Source: Mesaphorura yosii (taxonomy: Eukaryota; Arthropoda; Collembola; Poduromorpha; Tullbergiidae). Taken from it: a stretch of DNA of 64,000 nt. The position numbers and the translations under genes are program-made. Below the pieces are notes generated by a model. It ran no database searches, was not told the origin of the DNA, and saw only the letters and a list, made by a program, of their open reading frames with translations. Positions 11,551 through 23,581 of this stretch are shown one piece after another. Positions within the stretch are counted from its first letter, which is position 1. Every line of letters begins with the position of its first letter. The stretch is from assembly GCA_009869945.1 (NCBI GenBank), contig WIXG01000222.1:62001-126000 (forward strand), given 5' to 3'.

Positions 11551-12596
11551 TTATCCATAACTCTTTGCATCATCCATAAAAGAATCAAAGAACGTATCTG
11601 AATTATATAAGCCGTGGTACCACACTCCGCACAATTTACGTTCTAGTAGACTGTCTGCACCTCGTGCCTTAATGCTACAGTTAACTTTGGCATGTCTCCA
11701 TAAGGACTCAATAGTTTGAGTATGGGTCCCGATGCTAGGGTCAATAAGAAACTCGGAATAATTCACGGTTTGGTGCTGGAATCCATGGCTTGCAAGTCGA
11801 CGATAAGCGGACCATTCGTCGGGCATTATTGTTGTCCCTCGTTTCACCTCCTTACGTATTATGGGTAGCAAAGTCGCTGTGTCCCGTTTTTCCACGATGA
11901 AAAAGCGCATCTCCTTAGTTTCCTTCCACACCAGTCGAAAACCCAGGGTCCCTGCACACGGTTGCCATAGTTTCTTGAGCTGGGCGTTGCAGGGTCACTT
12001 GGCGGTTCGTTTTCTTGGCCTGAGTCATTGTCACCGTCTACTCTTGGCCGCTTCTTGTCGGAATTTAGTAATCTTCCTCTATTGTACTTCCGATTACCCT
12101 GCAATTCATAGATGTGTTCACAGAATTCAAGTGCAAATTGTAAACTATGCAGAGGGGATACCTGGAATAGGGTTTCATCTCTCTGTACCGTACATCTTTC
12201 ACCACCCATTTGTTCTCGTTTTTCGAATTTCCACATGCAGACGTCCCGGCACAAATTATACCAGTTGGTGATTGTGCCATTTGACCTACCGGTGAGTCTC
12301 TTTGCCCATGTTGCTGAGATACGCTGAGTCCAGAGCCACACATGTTCAAGAATCGCCTTGACATCCAACTCATGACCTGCTCTGCCAACTACATCAATGC
12401 TGCTGAAGAAAGTGTTTTGTTTCCGAATAGATTGGAAGGTGCTGCACTTCCCGTTGCTGCAACTTAATCCTGGCTTCCCATTCCTCGACACTTCCTTGAA
12501 GGGCGAATTACAGGGCACTCCATTCTTCAACTTTATACACACTTGATTATTAACAGTAATAATTCCCTTTTTAAAATTTAGTTGCTGTCTGCTCAT
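11551..12596 (-). pseudogene. Merlin transposase (ISXO2-like DDE), interrupted by a frameshift
   Basis: It starts at the minus-strand ATG at 12,596 and ends at TAA 11,551-11,553. The N-terminal part has a Cys-rich, zinc-ribbon-like region and the typical Merlin 'NWYNLCRDVC' segment. The first catalytic Asp lies in QRDETLF. After a probable intron (12,099-12,161) comes the hallmark RKYNRGR, then a polar insert and GPWVF. The frame then breaks at about 11,934-11,938, apparently by one missing base, and continues in another frame as VWKETKEMRFF. The second Asp is in PDEWSAY and the Glu in HTQTIESLWRHAK, 36 residues apart (DD36E). All three catalytic residues survive, so inactivation looks recent. 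The role in intact relatives is cut-and-paste transposition. Confidence 0.85.
12099..12161 (-). other. Probable 63-nt phase-0 intron in the Merlin transposase
   Basis: On the minus strand the segment begins gtatcc and ends attgcag. Removing it joins DETLFQ to GNRKYNRGR, the spacing seen in other Merlin/ISXO2 transposases. Left in, it would insert 21 extra residues exactly at the DE.LF...RKYNRGR junction. It has no stop codon and a length divisible by three, so both spliced and unspliced messages keep frame. Confidence 0.65.
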
Positions 12597-12726
12597 TTAA
12601 AATTATTTTCGAATAAAATTCGTCTTGGGTAAGCTTTGGTCCAGCCATGTCGGCTTATGAAGTTGGATTGATGTGAATGCATCAGGGAAAAGACAGTCAC
12701 GGTCAAGAAAACATGTTTTGATAACA

Positions 12727-12769
12727 TGATCACTTATTACATAATGCAATTGCATATCATGATCACTTA
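12727..12769 (-). repeat. Right subterminal repeats of the Merlin element
   Basis: Two copies of tgatcactta (12,727-12,736 and 12,760-12,769) mirror the left-hand taagtgatca copies. The sequence between them is itself partly palindromic (atgcaattgcat). Together with the left side this gives five copies in inverted arrangement. Confidence 0.75.
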
Positions 12770-12787
12770 ATATACAATGGTCATTGC

Positions 12788-12811
12788 ACCTGAACACTTA
12801 CTAAACCAGTA
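12788..12811 (-). repeat. Right terminal inverted repeat of the Merlin element
   Basis: Reads acctgaacacttactaaacc and continues agta on the plus strand. It pairs with 11,411-11,434 with a single mismatch. Confidence 0.85.
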
Positions 12812-13830
12812 GCGGTTGGTTATAATAACAACCCAATTTTGGTGCTATGCTGCTGTGGCGTGTTGAGCAACAACCGGCCCTCTTTCTTGTCCTTCTAAGA
12901 AAAATGATTTCAGTACTCATTGGGGATTTCATTTTCCCATGTGTACATTACTATTACAGTTCTTGAGACAAAAGTTTCCTTTACTTCGCCTTCCACACTT
13001 TCACCGGTGAACGGAGCTTTCACCTGGACACCTGTAATTTCATCGGATGTTATACAGAATAGAAACGTCGTCATGCATGAAACTGTTGACCAATTCTGAG
13101 GCTGAGCAATCGGCAAAGTAAGCACACAACAGATTTCAAAGAAACTGGAGGACTTTTGAAAATTACTTTATTGTTCCCAGCTTCCAAGAAAGAGCAACTG
13201 ATTGGAGATGCTTTGTAATTGAATTACTCCTTTTGACTTCACCTTTGCCCTTTAACTCTGCCTACGACAGCACATTCGATGATTCAGTGTCAGATTGGTT
13301 TACTGAGACACTTCTTGCTGCTCATACGCGTGAGCTTCAAGTTAAATTATGTAATAGGCGCAAAACCGCGCCACAGTCCCTGTACGCTGTCAGTACGATG
13401 CCGCTAGTAATAAGGAGCCGAGACGGAAGTGAATGAATGCTAGTCGGTGGAGGTGGTGGAAGGGATGAACCAAATTGGAACTGGAGGCTGGGCTGGTAAC
13501 TGGACTCGGGATGTACGCCGAGCCCCGGTTACCCGTACCTTGGTAGCACAGGCTCCAGTCCGGCCAGCTGTGACCTTGCCTTGTGAAGACTTTGACCGAA
13601 GTCGCCAGCGATGCTGACGTTGAGAGGACTGTATAATTAAATACTCGGACCCGAAGCTGAATGATTGATTGGTGATGCTCTGGGCACAAAGCAAACCCGA
13701 AAGAGACAACAACCGATTGATTGAGACGTAACCGATATGAATTTGTGCGATTGGACGCTTGAATGAAAGCTGCTGATGAACAATACTGAACGATGCTACC
13801 TGCAACTGTTGCTGGGCTGCTGGTACAACT

Positions 13831-13869
13831 GCTGCTGGACTGATGCGCTGCTGGACTGATGCGCTGCTG
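13831..13869. repeat. 16-nt tandem repeat, about 2.4 copies
   Basis: Two exact copies of gctgctggactgatgc (13,831-13,846 and 13,847-13,862) are followed by a partial gctgctg. The flanks to 13,935 are rich in related ctgatg/gactgat words, suggesting a decayed longer array. Confidence 0.85.
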
Positions 13870-16800
13870 AAATGCTGATTCCGACTGATGAACTGACGAC
13901 TGACGAATTAACTGATGAACTGACCACTGAAATAATTGACTGATGCAGTACACATTGAACGATTTTAATTTGGCCTGATTTATTAATTGTATGAATGAAT
14001 TACAAAATGATAAAATCCGTTACGTTACTCGAATGCAAGTGTGTGTGCTGTGGCAGTTGGTCAACAACTGAAAGGACGCGAGGTACGGGTTGAAAACGCT
14101 TTTTACACAAAAGAAAGCTTGCCACGCACTAGCAACCCACGCTGCACAAGACTAACTCACCAGCCCAGCGGCATCTGCGCTGTGCCACCGTACCCCAGAA
14201 TGAATAAAAACTAAAAATTGAGACACGAGCGTACCGAACAGTCGTCTTCCAATGAAACTGTTAATCACCAGAGCGTATGTGGTGCGATGAAATTTACGCT
14301 CAATTGGGATCGTGGCTAGTTAGGCATACGATGTCCGCATACATTAAGGTACAATTAAACGTGGAAACGCCTTTGACGTATAAAATAGCAGCAACTCAAC
14401 GTAAAACCTGTGGGATACTGCACCGCGTCGTATCGCAGAAGCCCTTACGAACAGTATGGAACAGTGCACGCATTTGACAGCAGCGTTCATGTCACAACTC
14501 TCGCTTGACAACTGCAAGTTGTTGGTGTCGACTGAGTCCCATAAACACAGCAACACTACCAGGCACACGCGACCAATGTTCACGACTATGTGTTGTGTGA
14601 TATGAATTGATCAGAGTGAAAGGTGGTTCTCCAACTCACCTTTGCTACTTCCTTGGCTTTTGTAATGTGAAATTGGAACGAATTTACTGCAATGGAGTAA
14701 TAATGCCTTCGTCCCAGTCACTCGAAGCCATGACAAGGCAAAAAATGAGTGGGTACAATATTTAAGAGGCCACATACACTACAATGCTATCGCACGCACT
14801 AGAACTCTACGCTTAATAATGACTTTCAGACGGCAGGTAGGTCTTATCTGGCACTGCACGGAAGAAAAGAACTACACGCTAAAGTGCATTGTATAAAGTT
14901 ATAAACTTCCCATTTACAATTGATTTTGTACTTTCAATGAACCAGCTATAATGCAATATAATAATACAGCACGCGGACATAAAAATACAAAGTAACCAAC
15001 GACAAATACGGCACCAAGAGCGAACCGTTTACTGCACAGCACAGTCTTGTCATATCTGTACATGTCGTGTTCTACGCGGTTCTCGTGCTGCAGTAGTTTT
15101 GACTTTCTCCCCGTTTGTTGTTATACAACAAAAGCGAAGACAAAAGCCCTCATATTTTAATCTATCAAAAATTCTGATACCTTTCAGGCGACGTCCCAGA
15201 GCTTAGTCAAAAGTAGATTTTGCAAATTTTAATCAGGGAATCAAAGACCACCTCTTCTCCTTCATTTTCTACATTGCCATCGGCTGGTTACGACCAACTT
15301 TACCAGGCTAATGTACGTAGAGAATCAGAGAAAGTGGATCAAATCAAATATTCCCGTGTGGAGAAATATTTTAAGTATTATGTTACTTGAATATTTAAAC
15401 ATATTTCAAATACATCATTTCAAAATGCAGGTTAAACCAGTGCTAAAATGAAATGACGAACAGCTTCTCACTTCGAATTGGAGCAATTGTAAATCAAAGA
15501 CCCTCTTTCTGAAAAATCTAAAATAAACATATTTTAGAAAGCGTATCCTTCATTTATGCATGCGGCGTGAATTGAATATACTTCATACTGCAAAGGATGT
15601 TTCGTATGTGTATTTGAACCCGTTTTCACCATTGATTACAATATATTGCATAGCTTCTGTTCGATTTTCCAATCGAAGTGTGCAAAGAAGTGCACAGAAG
15701 TGTACTCCTCCTTGAGTTCCAAATTTCGCTTCCTGAGTGTAATGTTCGACGTCTGCACTGGAGTTCGATGCAAACTCAATTTTTGGAGGTTTCTGTCTCT
15801 TCATTAATATTTACATAAATGTATTAGATGATTTAAGTTGTATTTTTGACTTTCCACTTCTCGTGTACTGATTGATTGTCGCTCTTACGCTGAACGAGTA
15901 GCTCTTATATTTAGAATTATTGCTCCAGAAACGTCAAAGGTGAAAATCGATCGGGTTCTGCTCCGCTCTTCAAGAGCGGCGAGAATCTTTCAAAACTTGC
16001 AATATTTCCATTTCATCCTGCTTCTGTTTTCGCGAAATGGGTGCAACGAACAAATTCCAAGTTCCAATAAAGTCTACAAAGCATTTTGAGCTACTTTTAT
16101 GTGCAGAACACTTTGGAGTCCACTTTTGAAAAACGGCCGACTATTTGGATTGAAATTACACCGATATTCATTTTCAAGTCTGTTGAGTTTCTGAAATGCC
16201 ATTAGTTTCAATAAATGTCTCGTAAATGCACTCTGCAGCTGAAAACGCATTCATCGTACCGATAAAATCGACAATCAGCACGAAGTCAATCAACTTGTGA
16301 CGCGTAAAGCGGAACCTTTTCTATTGTGACGAGTGTGAGCTGGAATGATTCATAATTTAGACCGGCATTAAGCAGCTTGATTTAAAGTAGAAGGCGAGTA
16401 TTCTTGCATGGTGGAGATGACGCCGGTGTAATTTTTCTTCTTTCTTTCCACACCTTTTCCCTGTCTGCCCCAATCATTATGATTATTATTGGGACAGTCC
16501 CAGCTCAAATGAACAGCGCTCGTTTTACCTTCGCAGATGATCAAAGTTCCTCACAGAGAAACTTGCGACTAATCACACTAAAAGTGCTCTGGTGTGCGTA
16601 AAAAGTAAGGGAATGGCCTCACTCTGCTGATGAAGATTCGTTCTTTCCTCTGTATTTTACTTTACAATTCGTGTACGACCAGAATGCAAAAAATGAAGAA
16701 AGCACAAAACGATTTGTAATGGCAATTCTTTTTCTGCTGTGTGCCGGGCTTAGGAAGTTTCTCGTGTACTGTTCATTACGCTCCGTTTCCACTCAATCAT

Positions 16801-17225
16801 TCCTTCCACTTTCACTTGATCCTTTCCGTGCTTTCACTTTTCCTTCGTTGCACCATTTCGGTTTCATTTTTACTGTCGCCGTATTTCAGCTGCTTTTGTG
16901 CTCCAACAAAAAGTCATGAAAAATGTACGTTTTATAAAGTTGTTAATAGTTCCACAGTGTCTCTTCCTCTCGCCTTTGTCTGTCCTATCTCACTACATCC
17001 CACATTACACTACAACAATGAACAATCACCACGCAGTCATACATTTTGCTATACCCTTATGAAGTTACTCATGGGCCTGCGAAACGCTCGTTTAATGTTT
17101 CACTCTCAAACTGAATTTGAAAGTTGTCTCGCAATTCATGCCAATCATTCCACTCTACCCGCACGACACTTACGAAGATGAATGAGGATGGAATCCCGAG
17201 GCGAGAGAGCTGTCTGGAACTAATT

Positions 17226-17258
17226 ACACGAGGTGTCACTTCGAATCCCACCTCGTGT
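17226..17258. repeat. Perfect 10-bp inverted repeat (hairpin)
   Basis: acacgaggtg at 17,226-17,235 and its exact reverse complement at 17,249-17,258 flank a 13-nt loop containing ttcgaatcc. The loop resembles a tRNA T-loop, but no D-arm, anticodon arm or acceptor stem of suitable size surrounds it. Confidence 0.7.
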
Positions 17259-20200
17259 CACACAAAGCTCACCTGCCCAGCGTCATTAACCGCGACATAT
17301 TGCTAACGTGATCGCTCGAATCCAACCATGCATTGTCTTTCCGTAATTCAAGTGTGACATTCATCCGTGATTGATTCTGAAGCTTACCGAGTTCTCGGAA
17401 TTTCTTTCAAACTCGTGATTGGTCAACTGAGAACAGCACCATGAGCCAACGACTTATTTTTATCTGATCACTCCGTCTGATGTTTACAAACGACGACTGA
17501 AAAATCGAAAGTCTTGGATCCGTTATCTCGTTCTGATCTTTTGTCGGCTTTCCTTCTCATTAAGAATTGAAGTTGGGCTTAATCTTAATTCAAATCGCTT
17601 TCTTTCTAAGATCACCGGCAAGAAAGCTTCTCGTGAATCGTACAGATCCAGGATTTGTTTTCTTCAATTCTCACCTTCGTACTATTAATTCTTTCGTTTG
17701 TTCGTACTGAAGAGTTGTTCGTAGCTTCAACTACATCAATTGTTTCAATCTGTAGGTCTGATTTCCATTTATAGCACGGGTAAAATTCCATGTACACTGC
17801 AATTTCATGCGCAATGCACGATTGCCGCCCGAGAAAGTTCGATCATTTAATTCTGTCAGTAAAATGATTATCTGACATTTTCATCATACAATTCAACTAT
17901 CACGTCGGAACATAATTCAATACACCTGGAATTTTCGTACGTTTTCATGCTGGAAGTTTTTTTTACTTTCATATGTTTGCATAATGCCAGTTCAAGCAAT
18001 TATTTGGTAACGAGTAAGCAGACTTGACATATGCAAGCATCACTAAGCTCGGGGAAAGCAGGTCATTAAAATATTCCCTGCAAACTTTTATTTCGAACAT
18101 TTCTAAAATTCCATTATGAAAGCACAAAGTGACAGTACGAATTGACGTATGATAATAGAATCTTTTAATAGCTTCACAGCGATGCGATCGCTCCGGTGGC
18201 GCAATACAGGTCAACTCTAATTACTAATATGAACTATGAATACTTCGACGACGGGCTACGCTTTCGTGCTAGATTGAGAGTGCCGAACACAAGAATGAGA
18301 AGTTGCACAAAGGCAAGCAAGCAGCGAGAAGATTCAGATTTTGAGTAGGAAAGAAGGGAAGACAAAAGGGCGAGGATCATCATCATTATTGCTGTTTTGG
18401 CATCGGATAATAATGAGAAGCACGGGAGAATATTATGTTGAGCAGACCAGACAAGACAGGATGAACTGATGAACTCCGACTGGACTGAAGATCCGAGATC
18501 ACAAGAAAAGCCTCCAACTCAACTTCTTGAAAGATCCGAAGATTGAGGAGAGAATTTGTATTTGCTTGATTTATTTATTTTCTTTTTGGAACTTCTTCCT
18601 CTTGCATGCCTCGCAATAACGATTCACTCCTCAGACATCAAATCGTGATGAAATAACATTAGCAGACCAGAACCACATATCGCGCCGTTGTGGAACAATT
18701 TTCATCGGTTTAAACCTGCCTTTGCCTTCCCACTGTACATTGTCATATGCAGAACAGAAAATGTGAGTTCTTTGATTCCCTTATTATTAAAAATAACCTT
18801 TGCGAAATCATTTCAGCCTCAAACTCACGGTAAACAAAATCCGTCAGCAGCTAATTTCCGCGGTGCACGGAACGCCAAGCGAGAACACAGACGCTCGAGG
18901 CAATTTACATTTTGATTTTGTACATATTACCACCGTCCTATACGAAGCTTTGAAACAGAAAGAATTTGAAGCAAAACAATCAGCACCTGTAACTTAACAG
19001 GGCAGAGTACATGCGTAAACTGGCCTTGTGTTCATGCATCAATGGACCGCATGTGGCAGGTCACCGTGAAGTGACCAGTTCCTTACACTCATTACAGATT
19101 CCATGCATCATCTTGCACGTTGTGATAAGGTTACGGAAGAAAACCGTATTTATATGAGCTCATTGGTATTCCAGGCGGAGTGAACCCATCTCCAATCGCT
19201 ATAAACTTCTCTAGATATCTGGTGCGGTCTCACACGTCAATACATCTTGGGTTTTATTATTCAACGCCACGCTGTTACATCACCTGCCGTCAAAGCCACC
19301 ATTTTGTTACTTTGCATGGATAGAATTGAAACTCCAGCCTCGCATTTAATTATTAACAAAGGAGCAGAACCACGCATACTGGTCGGATACATTTTTGTCA
19401 GTCTCAAAGAAAAATGGACGACTACACGAGAATTGACCGTTAAATGATGAAAAGTGACACAACAACGCCAGTACAGACAGATTCTTGTTTCTTCACGCTA
19501 GTCGACACTATATTCTCAGTTTATAAATGTAATCTTGGCTACAGTGCAAAGTGCTGAGTGTTCTTGTGACTCAATTTGATTCCTTCATATCCGTCAAATA
19601 AAGAAATTTAAGGAATTACTGATCGAGATGAAGTCAGTCAGCCTGTTTGTTAATCAATCATTTCCAACTGGTCTGGTCTGGCCTGGATATACATGGAAAA
19701 AGTCTCGGTTGTGATTTCAAACGTTCTCTTTCTGCCTGTTTGGAAGGCTAGGTGGCTGGAAGATATGGAATTCGCTCGTTCTCGACGAGTGTGAAACATC
19801 GCCAAACATACAATTCGGCGTATTTTTACACGACGACTTGATATTATGAGTCAATAGCATTTCAATATTAGAAATGTATTCGCGTTGTTGCCAGTATACC
19901 ATCTGCGAAGCGTTTGATTCTTCCTGACAGATTTAATTCCCAGGAATGTCCCATTTCACGCCTCGTGCGTCTCAATTCTCGAAGGTCTCCAAATCTCAAG
20001 GTCTCAAAAAGATGCATCTCTGAAGACGTTTGAGATGGGTCAGTTTATACATAGTTCAAATGGTCTGCATTCATTGAACCGCTCGATTTCGTAATGCACG
20101 AAAATCGACGAGAAATGTACTCGCTAACCCTTCCAGGAAGACTGAACACTATCACTTTGTGTAAACAAATCCTCGAAAACACGCAATTCGTCAATGAGAG

Positions 20201-23200
20201 CGTGTGAGAGTGCATGATTACTTGGGCGGCCAGAATCGATTTTTATTAGTTAAAATGGAGAAATTACACATTACGGGCGAAATTTTTGTGTGTGAATTCA
20301 CGTGAGAGACGAAACATGCAGACTTTGTTATGTTTAACGGCATACAACGTTGAATGAAGGCAATTCAAGCTTCTGAAGTACAGAGTCCATGCAAAAGTAA
20401 AATTGTAGCTTGGAAATGGAAGCAAAATATTTCGTAGGGTGTTGGACATGAAAGGCACAGCAACACAATGCAGAGGAACAGCAGCGAACGAATAGAATGA
20501 AGGCACGTGCGAAATGTGAAATCAAACAGCAAAGGCATGGGACAGGGAATATGGAAATTTGTTGCGTTTTTCTCAGCATTATTCGGGAAGTTATTATAGT
20601 CGTATTAATCAGTTGCATCGGGAGAGGAGGCAAGAGAGTTTGGCATTATGCTACATGATTCATGATAAAAGGCAAGCAAAAGACAAGTCAGCACACATGT
20701 AATTACAAAATACACGCTTCAGTTCAGAAGAGCATTAGCCAGGTTCAGGTTTCTATTATTAATAATTCGGATGAAAAACTCGAAATTAGTTGGCGCTGCT
20801 TGGAAACCGAAACGGGCAGAACGTCACCGGTAATTTCCTACTTTCTTTAGCTGCTCTACTCAAGGTTGAATTCAGCGTCAATCTAGCACGAACATTACTT
20901 TAGCTTCGGGGAGATTTCATGTAAAATCCTTCCGCGACCTGTCTTCAAGAATGGCAGGCTAATTAACAGCTCAAGTTCAATATTTGCCATAAACATGGCT
21001 ACCATGTTTCAGCCATTTCTTATTGACGAATAGAGGAATTGCCGTCTACATCAATGTCGCAGTAGTAGAGGAGTTTGAACGAATTCCAAAGGTGAAGCAT
21101 AAATATTGATTTTTGATGAACACGTAATTGGGGTCTTACAATTTACGCTTACTTTTTTCATTCAATAAAAAGTTGGAGGTGTGCTGAGGAATCATAATAA
21201 TTACAGAAATGCATGAGTGAAAAATAAATTAATGAAATGGGAAGAAATAGACTCCAACAATTTTGTTGACTCGCGAGAACGAGACGGGTAATTATTTTTG
21301 ACAGCTCATTGAAAACAATTAATATACTGAGAAATGAAGCATCGGACAAAAGAAATCACATTTTTCGAGGCGCTTTTGTGTTAGATGGAAGTTGTGCACG
21401 GCGGGGGAAATTGAGACACGTCAGCGTTCCGAATGCTGATACTTCCAGAGTTAGAAAGCTGGAATCAAGCCGTGGAAGAGAATCGACCTTGTATCTCAGC
21501 TCCTCCACACAGTTGTACTACGTAATTAAAATTTCGACATTTCCACTGCACGTACTACGGCTGTTACAATTTAATCAACTAAATCGGTGCCCAATAAAGC
21601 TCTGTCGGCCAAAACAGAACACATGTTCTCTGGTCGTCGTACACGGCCCCATGGGCTCATTGTGGATTTGCCTATGACACTTCTGGCTCTATAAATCTTC
21701 CTTTATAATCCAGCAATTCCAATTATCACAGGATCAGCCTGAGCAGGCGTTGCTACCGAACACGGTAAGCTAAAGAGACAATGCACAGCGGAACCGACCA
21801 ACTTAAGTATAACCACATGCTGGGGATTCAATCACATCGCACCTTTATTCAAGCTTCTTCCACTTTCATTATTTTCCCTTTCTTACCCTTTGCCTGAGCG
21901 TCCGTGGAAGAAATCTCAGTCTATTGTTTTCCTCAGCGGAGAGAATTGTCTCGTAATACTATCGCACATCACACGAGGCACGAACATCGAAAGAAAGCAA
22001 ACACTCATTGTCTTCTTTCCATCTACTCTGCCTTGCTTTCGTTTCATTTTATTATTTATTCTAACCCGCACTGAAGTTGATTAAAATGAGTGAAGACATC
22101 GACAAATACGAATGACACAACCCCGACAACAATAGCTCCAGACATCGCACTGGGCTCCTTCTATAATTACGACTTGCACAAATTAAATGTATTTCTCCAA
22201 AATTTCATGTATCTCACATCTTGGAAATGTACATGAGGCTTTCAAAGATTTGCAGTGGAAATTACATTGAGACACCAGAGACGCGACTCAATCCAGTAAT
22301 CCGAATGAATTGTAATGCAAAGCAAGCGAAAACCGTTTCAGCGGTTGGGCCGTTCCTAATGTTCTGATAAATAGTGCATATGTGGTATGTATGCGGTAAT
22401 GGAAATTCAAGCAATTATGCACGGGAATAAAATTGTTGCTGTGTCAAAATCCAATTTGTCCTTACCGTTTTCGAAAATCTCCACTTCCGGTGATTTTTCA
22501 CATTTTGCTACCGCTAATTCGACACAAGTTTACGTACAGGTTGAACAGACTCAATGGCGACTTGCGAATTGCGAACACTGGTACACGAATCTCAAGTGGG
22601 CAATTAAGTTGTGCTTCAGTTGTCTCAAAATACTTTGCGTTGGCAGTTGGTTGACATGTTTACCAGACCCAAAAAGCAAGCAGAAATATTTGAGGTGGGT
22701 GTTTAATGAGAACTTAGAGAAGTTTCCACTGAAGTGATAATTTGCTGGGGCAAGTTCCACTTTCATGTAGCGGAGCGGACGATATTCTGGCCCGCGGAAA
22801 AAACCTGGGAAGAATTGGGAATTTGGAAGAAGGCTGGACTGAGATTATTGAAATAATGATCCTCCGAGAAGTTGGCGTAATTGTGCCTGTTTGCTGAGAA
22901 AATAACGAAGCAACTATTTGTTTAAAAATTGGAACGCTGTATGCTAGTCAACGAGGGAGCCGGCTGAAAGGACAGACTGAAAATCAGAAGCATTCTACCG
23001 TCTACCTTTATACTAGAGTCGAGTCAAGCGGAGTTCTTTCCAGGATTCTCGTCGTTTGTGCCTGCACGTACAAATAAACAACCGGAGCGATATACAACAG
23101 AAAACAGCTTAAACAAAAACACTAAACTTTTTCTTACGACTTTCTTTCTCACAACTGAGTGCAAGGTGCCTGGCGTGCATGCACTCGATACAGAAAACCA

Positions 23201-23477
23201 CCAATAATTTATACATATCAACTCGGTTCGGCCTTAACTGCGACACAACAAAATTACTTGAGATGGATTTGCTGATATATAACAACCTGTCACCATGCAA
23301 GTGAAGATTCTTTTCTTCCGCGTGGAGCCTCACTTATTATCGCCTACGCAAAATCAGGTGTATCATGAACAATCCGGTCAAGACGTCGTTAATAGAGTTT
23401 TCTTCATATATTTGTAGGCTTAATGAATGATTCTTGATAAATGACAAGATTTAAGCTTTGCGGAGGTTACGTGGGTA

Positions 23478-23483
23478 TTTATT
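23478..23483 (-). terminator. Poly(A) signal candidate for O-GlcNAcase
   Basis: AATAAA on the minus strand about 100 nt after the O-GlcNAcase stop codon. Confidence 0.6.
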
Positions 23484-23581
23484 TGCTATGTGACATGATT
23501 TGGTAGATTCGCAAGAGTCACAACCAATCACGGGCATTTATACATAGACTATTATCACAGTATGTTCAGTTTGTATCCGAG

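Larger units (their letters stand above)
11409..12813 (-). mobile_element. Merlin-superfamily DNA transposon, about 1.4 kb, transposase broken
   Basis: Two near-identical 24-bp inverted repeats (11,411-11,434 and 12,788-12,811, one mismatch) enclose a minus-strand transposase of the ISXO2/IS1595-like DDE type, which defines Merlin elements. Extending each end by two bases (gg on the left, gc on the right) gives the GG-type terminus usual for Merlin. The adjoining 8-mers, ggttagaa on the left and ggttggtt on the right, match at 5 of 8 positions. They may be a decayed target-site duplication. Repeated tgatcactta motifs lie inside both ends. The transposase is frameshifted, so this copy is probably not autonomous. 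Confidence 0.85.
12814..23477. other. Long gene-poor stretch with small repeats only
   Basis: About 10.7 kb with no exon I can support on either strand. The longest open frame (minus 13,390-13,953, 187 codons) overlaps a gctgctgg/actgatg repeat region and is Ser/His/Gln-rich with no domain, so I do not call it. Other frames are under 150 codons and lack splice or family support. A clean hairpin sits at 17,226-17,258. Long introns of unseen genes or distal regulatory DNA remain possible. Confidence 0.45.

Noticed and set aside
13390..13953. Minus-strand open frame of 187 codons
   Set aside because: It overlaps the gctgctgg/actgatg repeat zone, lacks any domain and has skewed Ser/His/Gln content; an overlapping frame of 121 codons is equally open. 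Probably a by-product of repeats.
17226..17258. Possible tRNA because of ttcgaatcc
   Set aside because: No acceptor stem, D-arm or anticodon arm can be folded around it.
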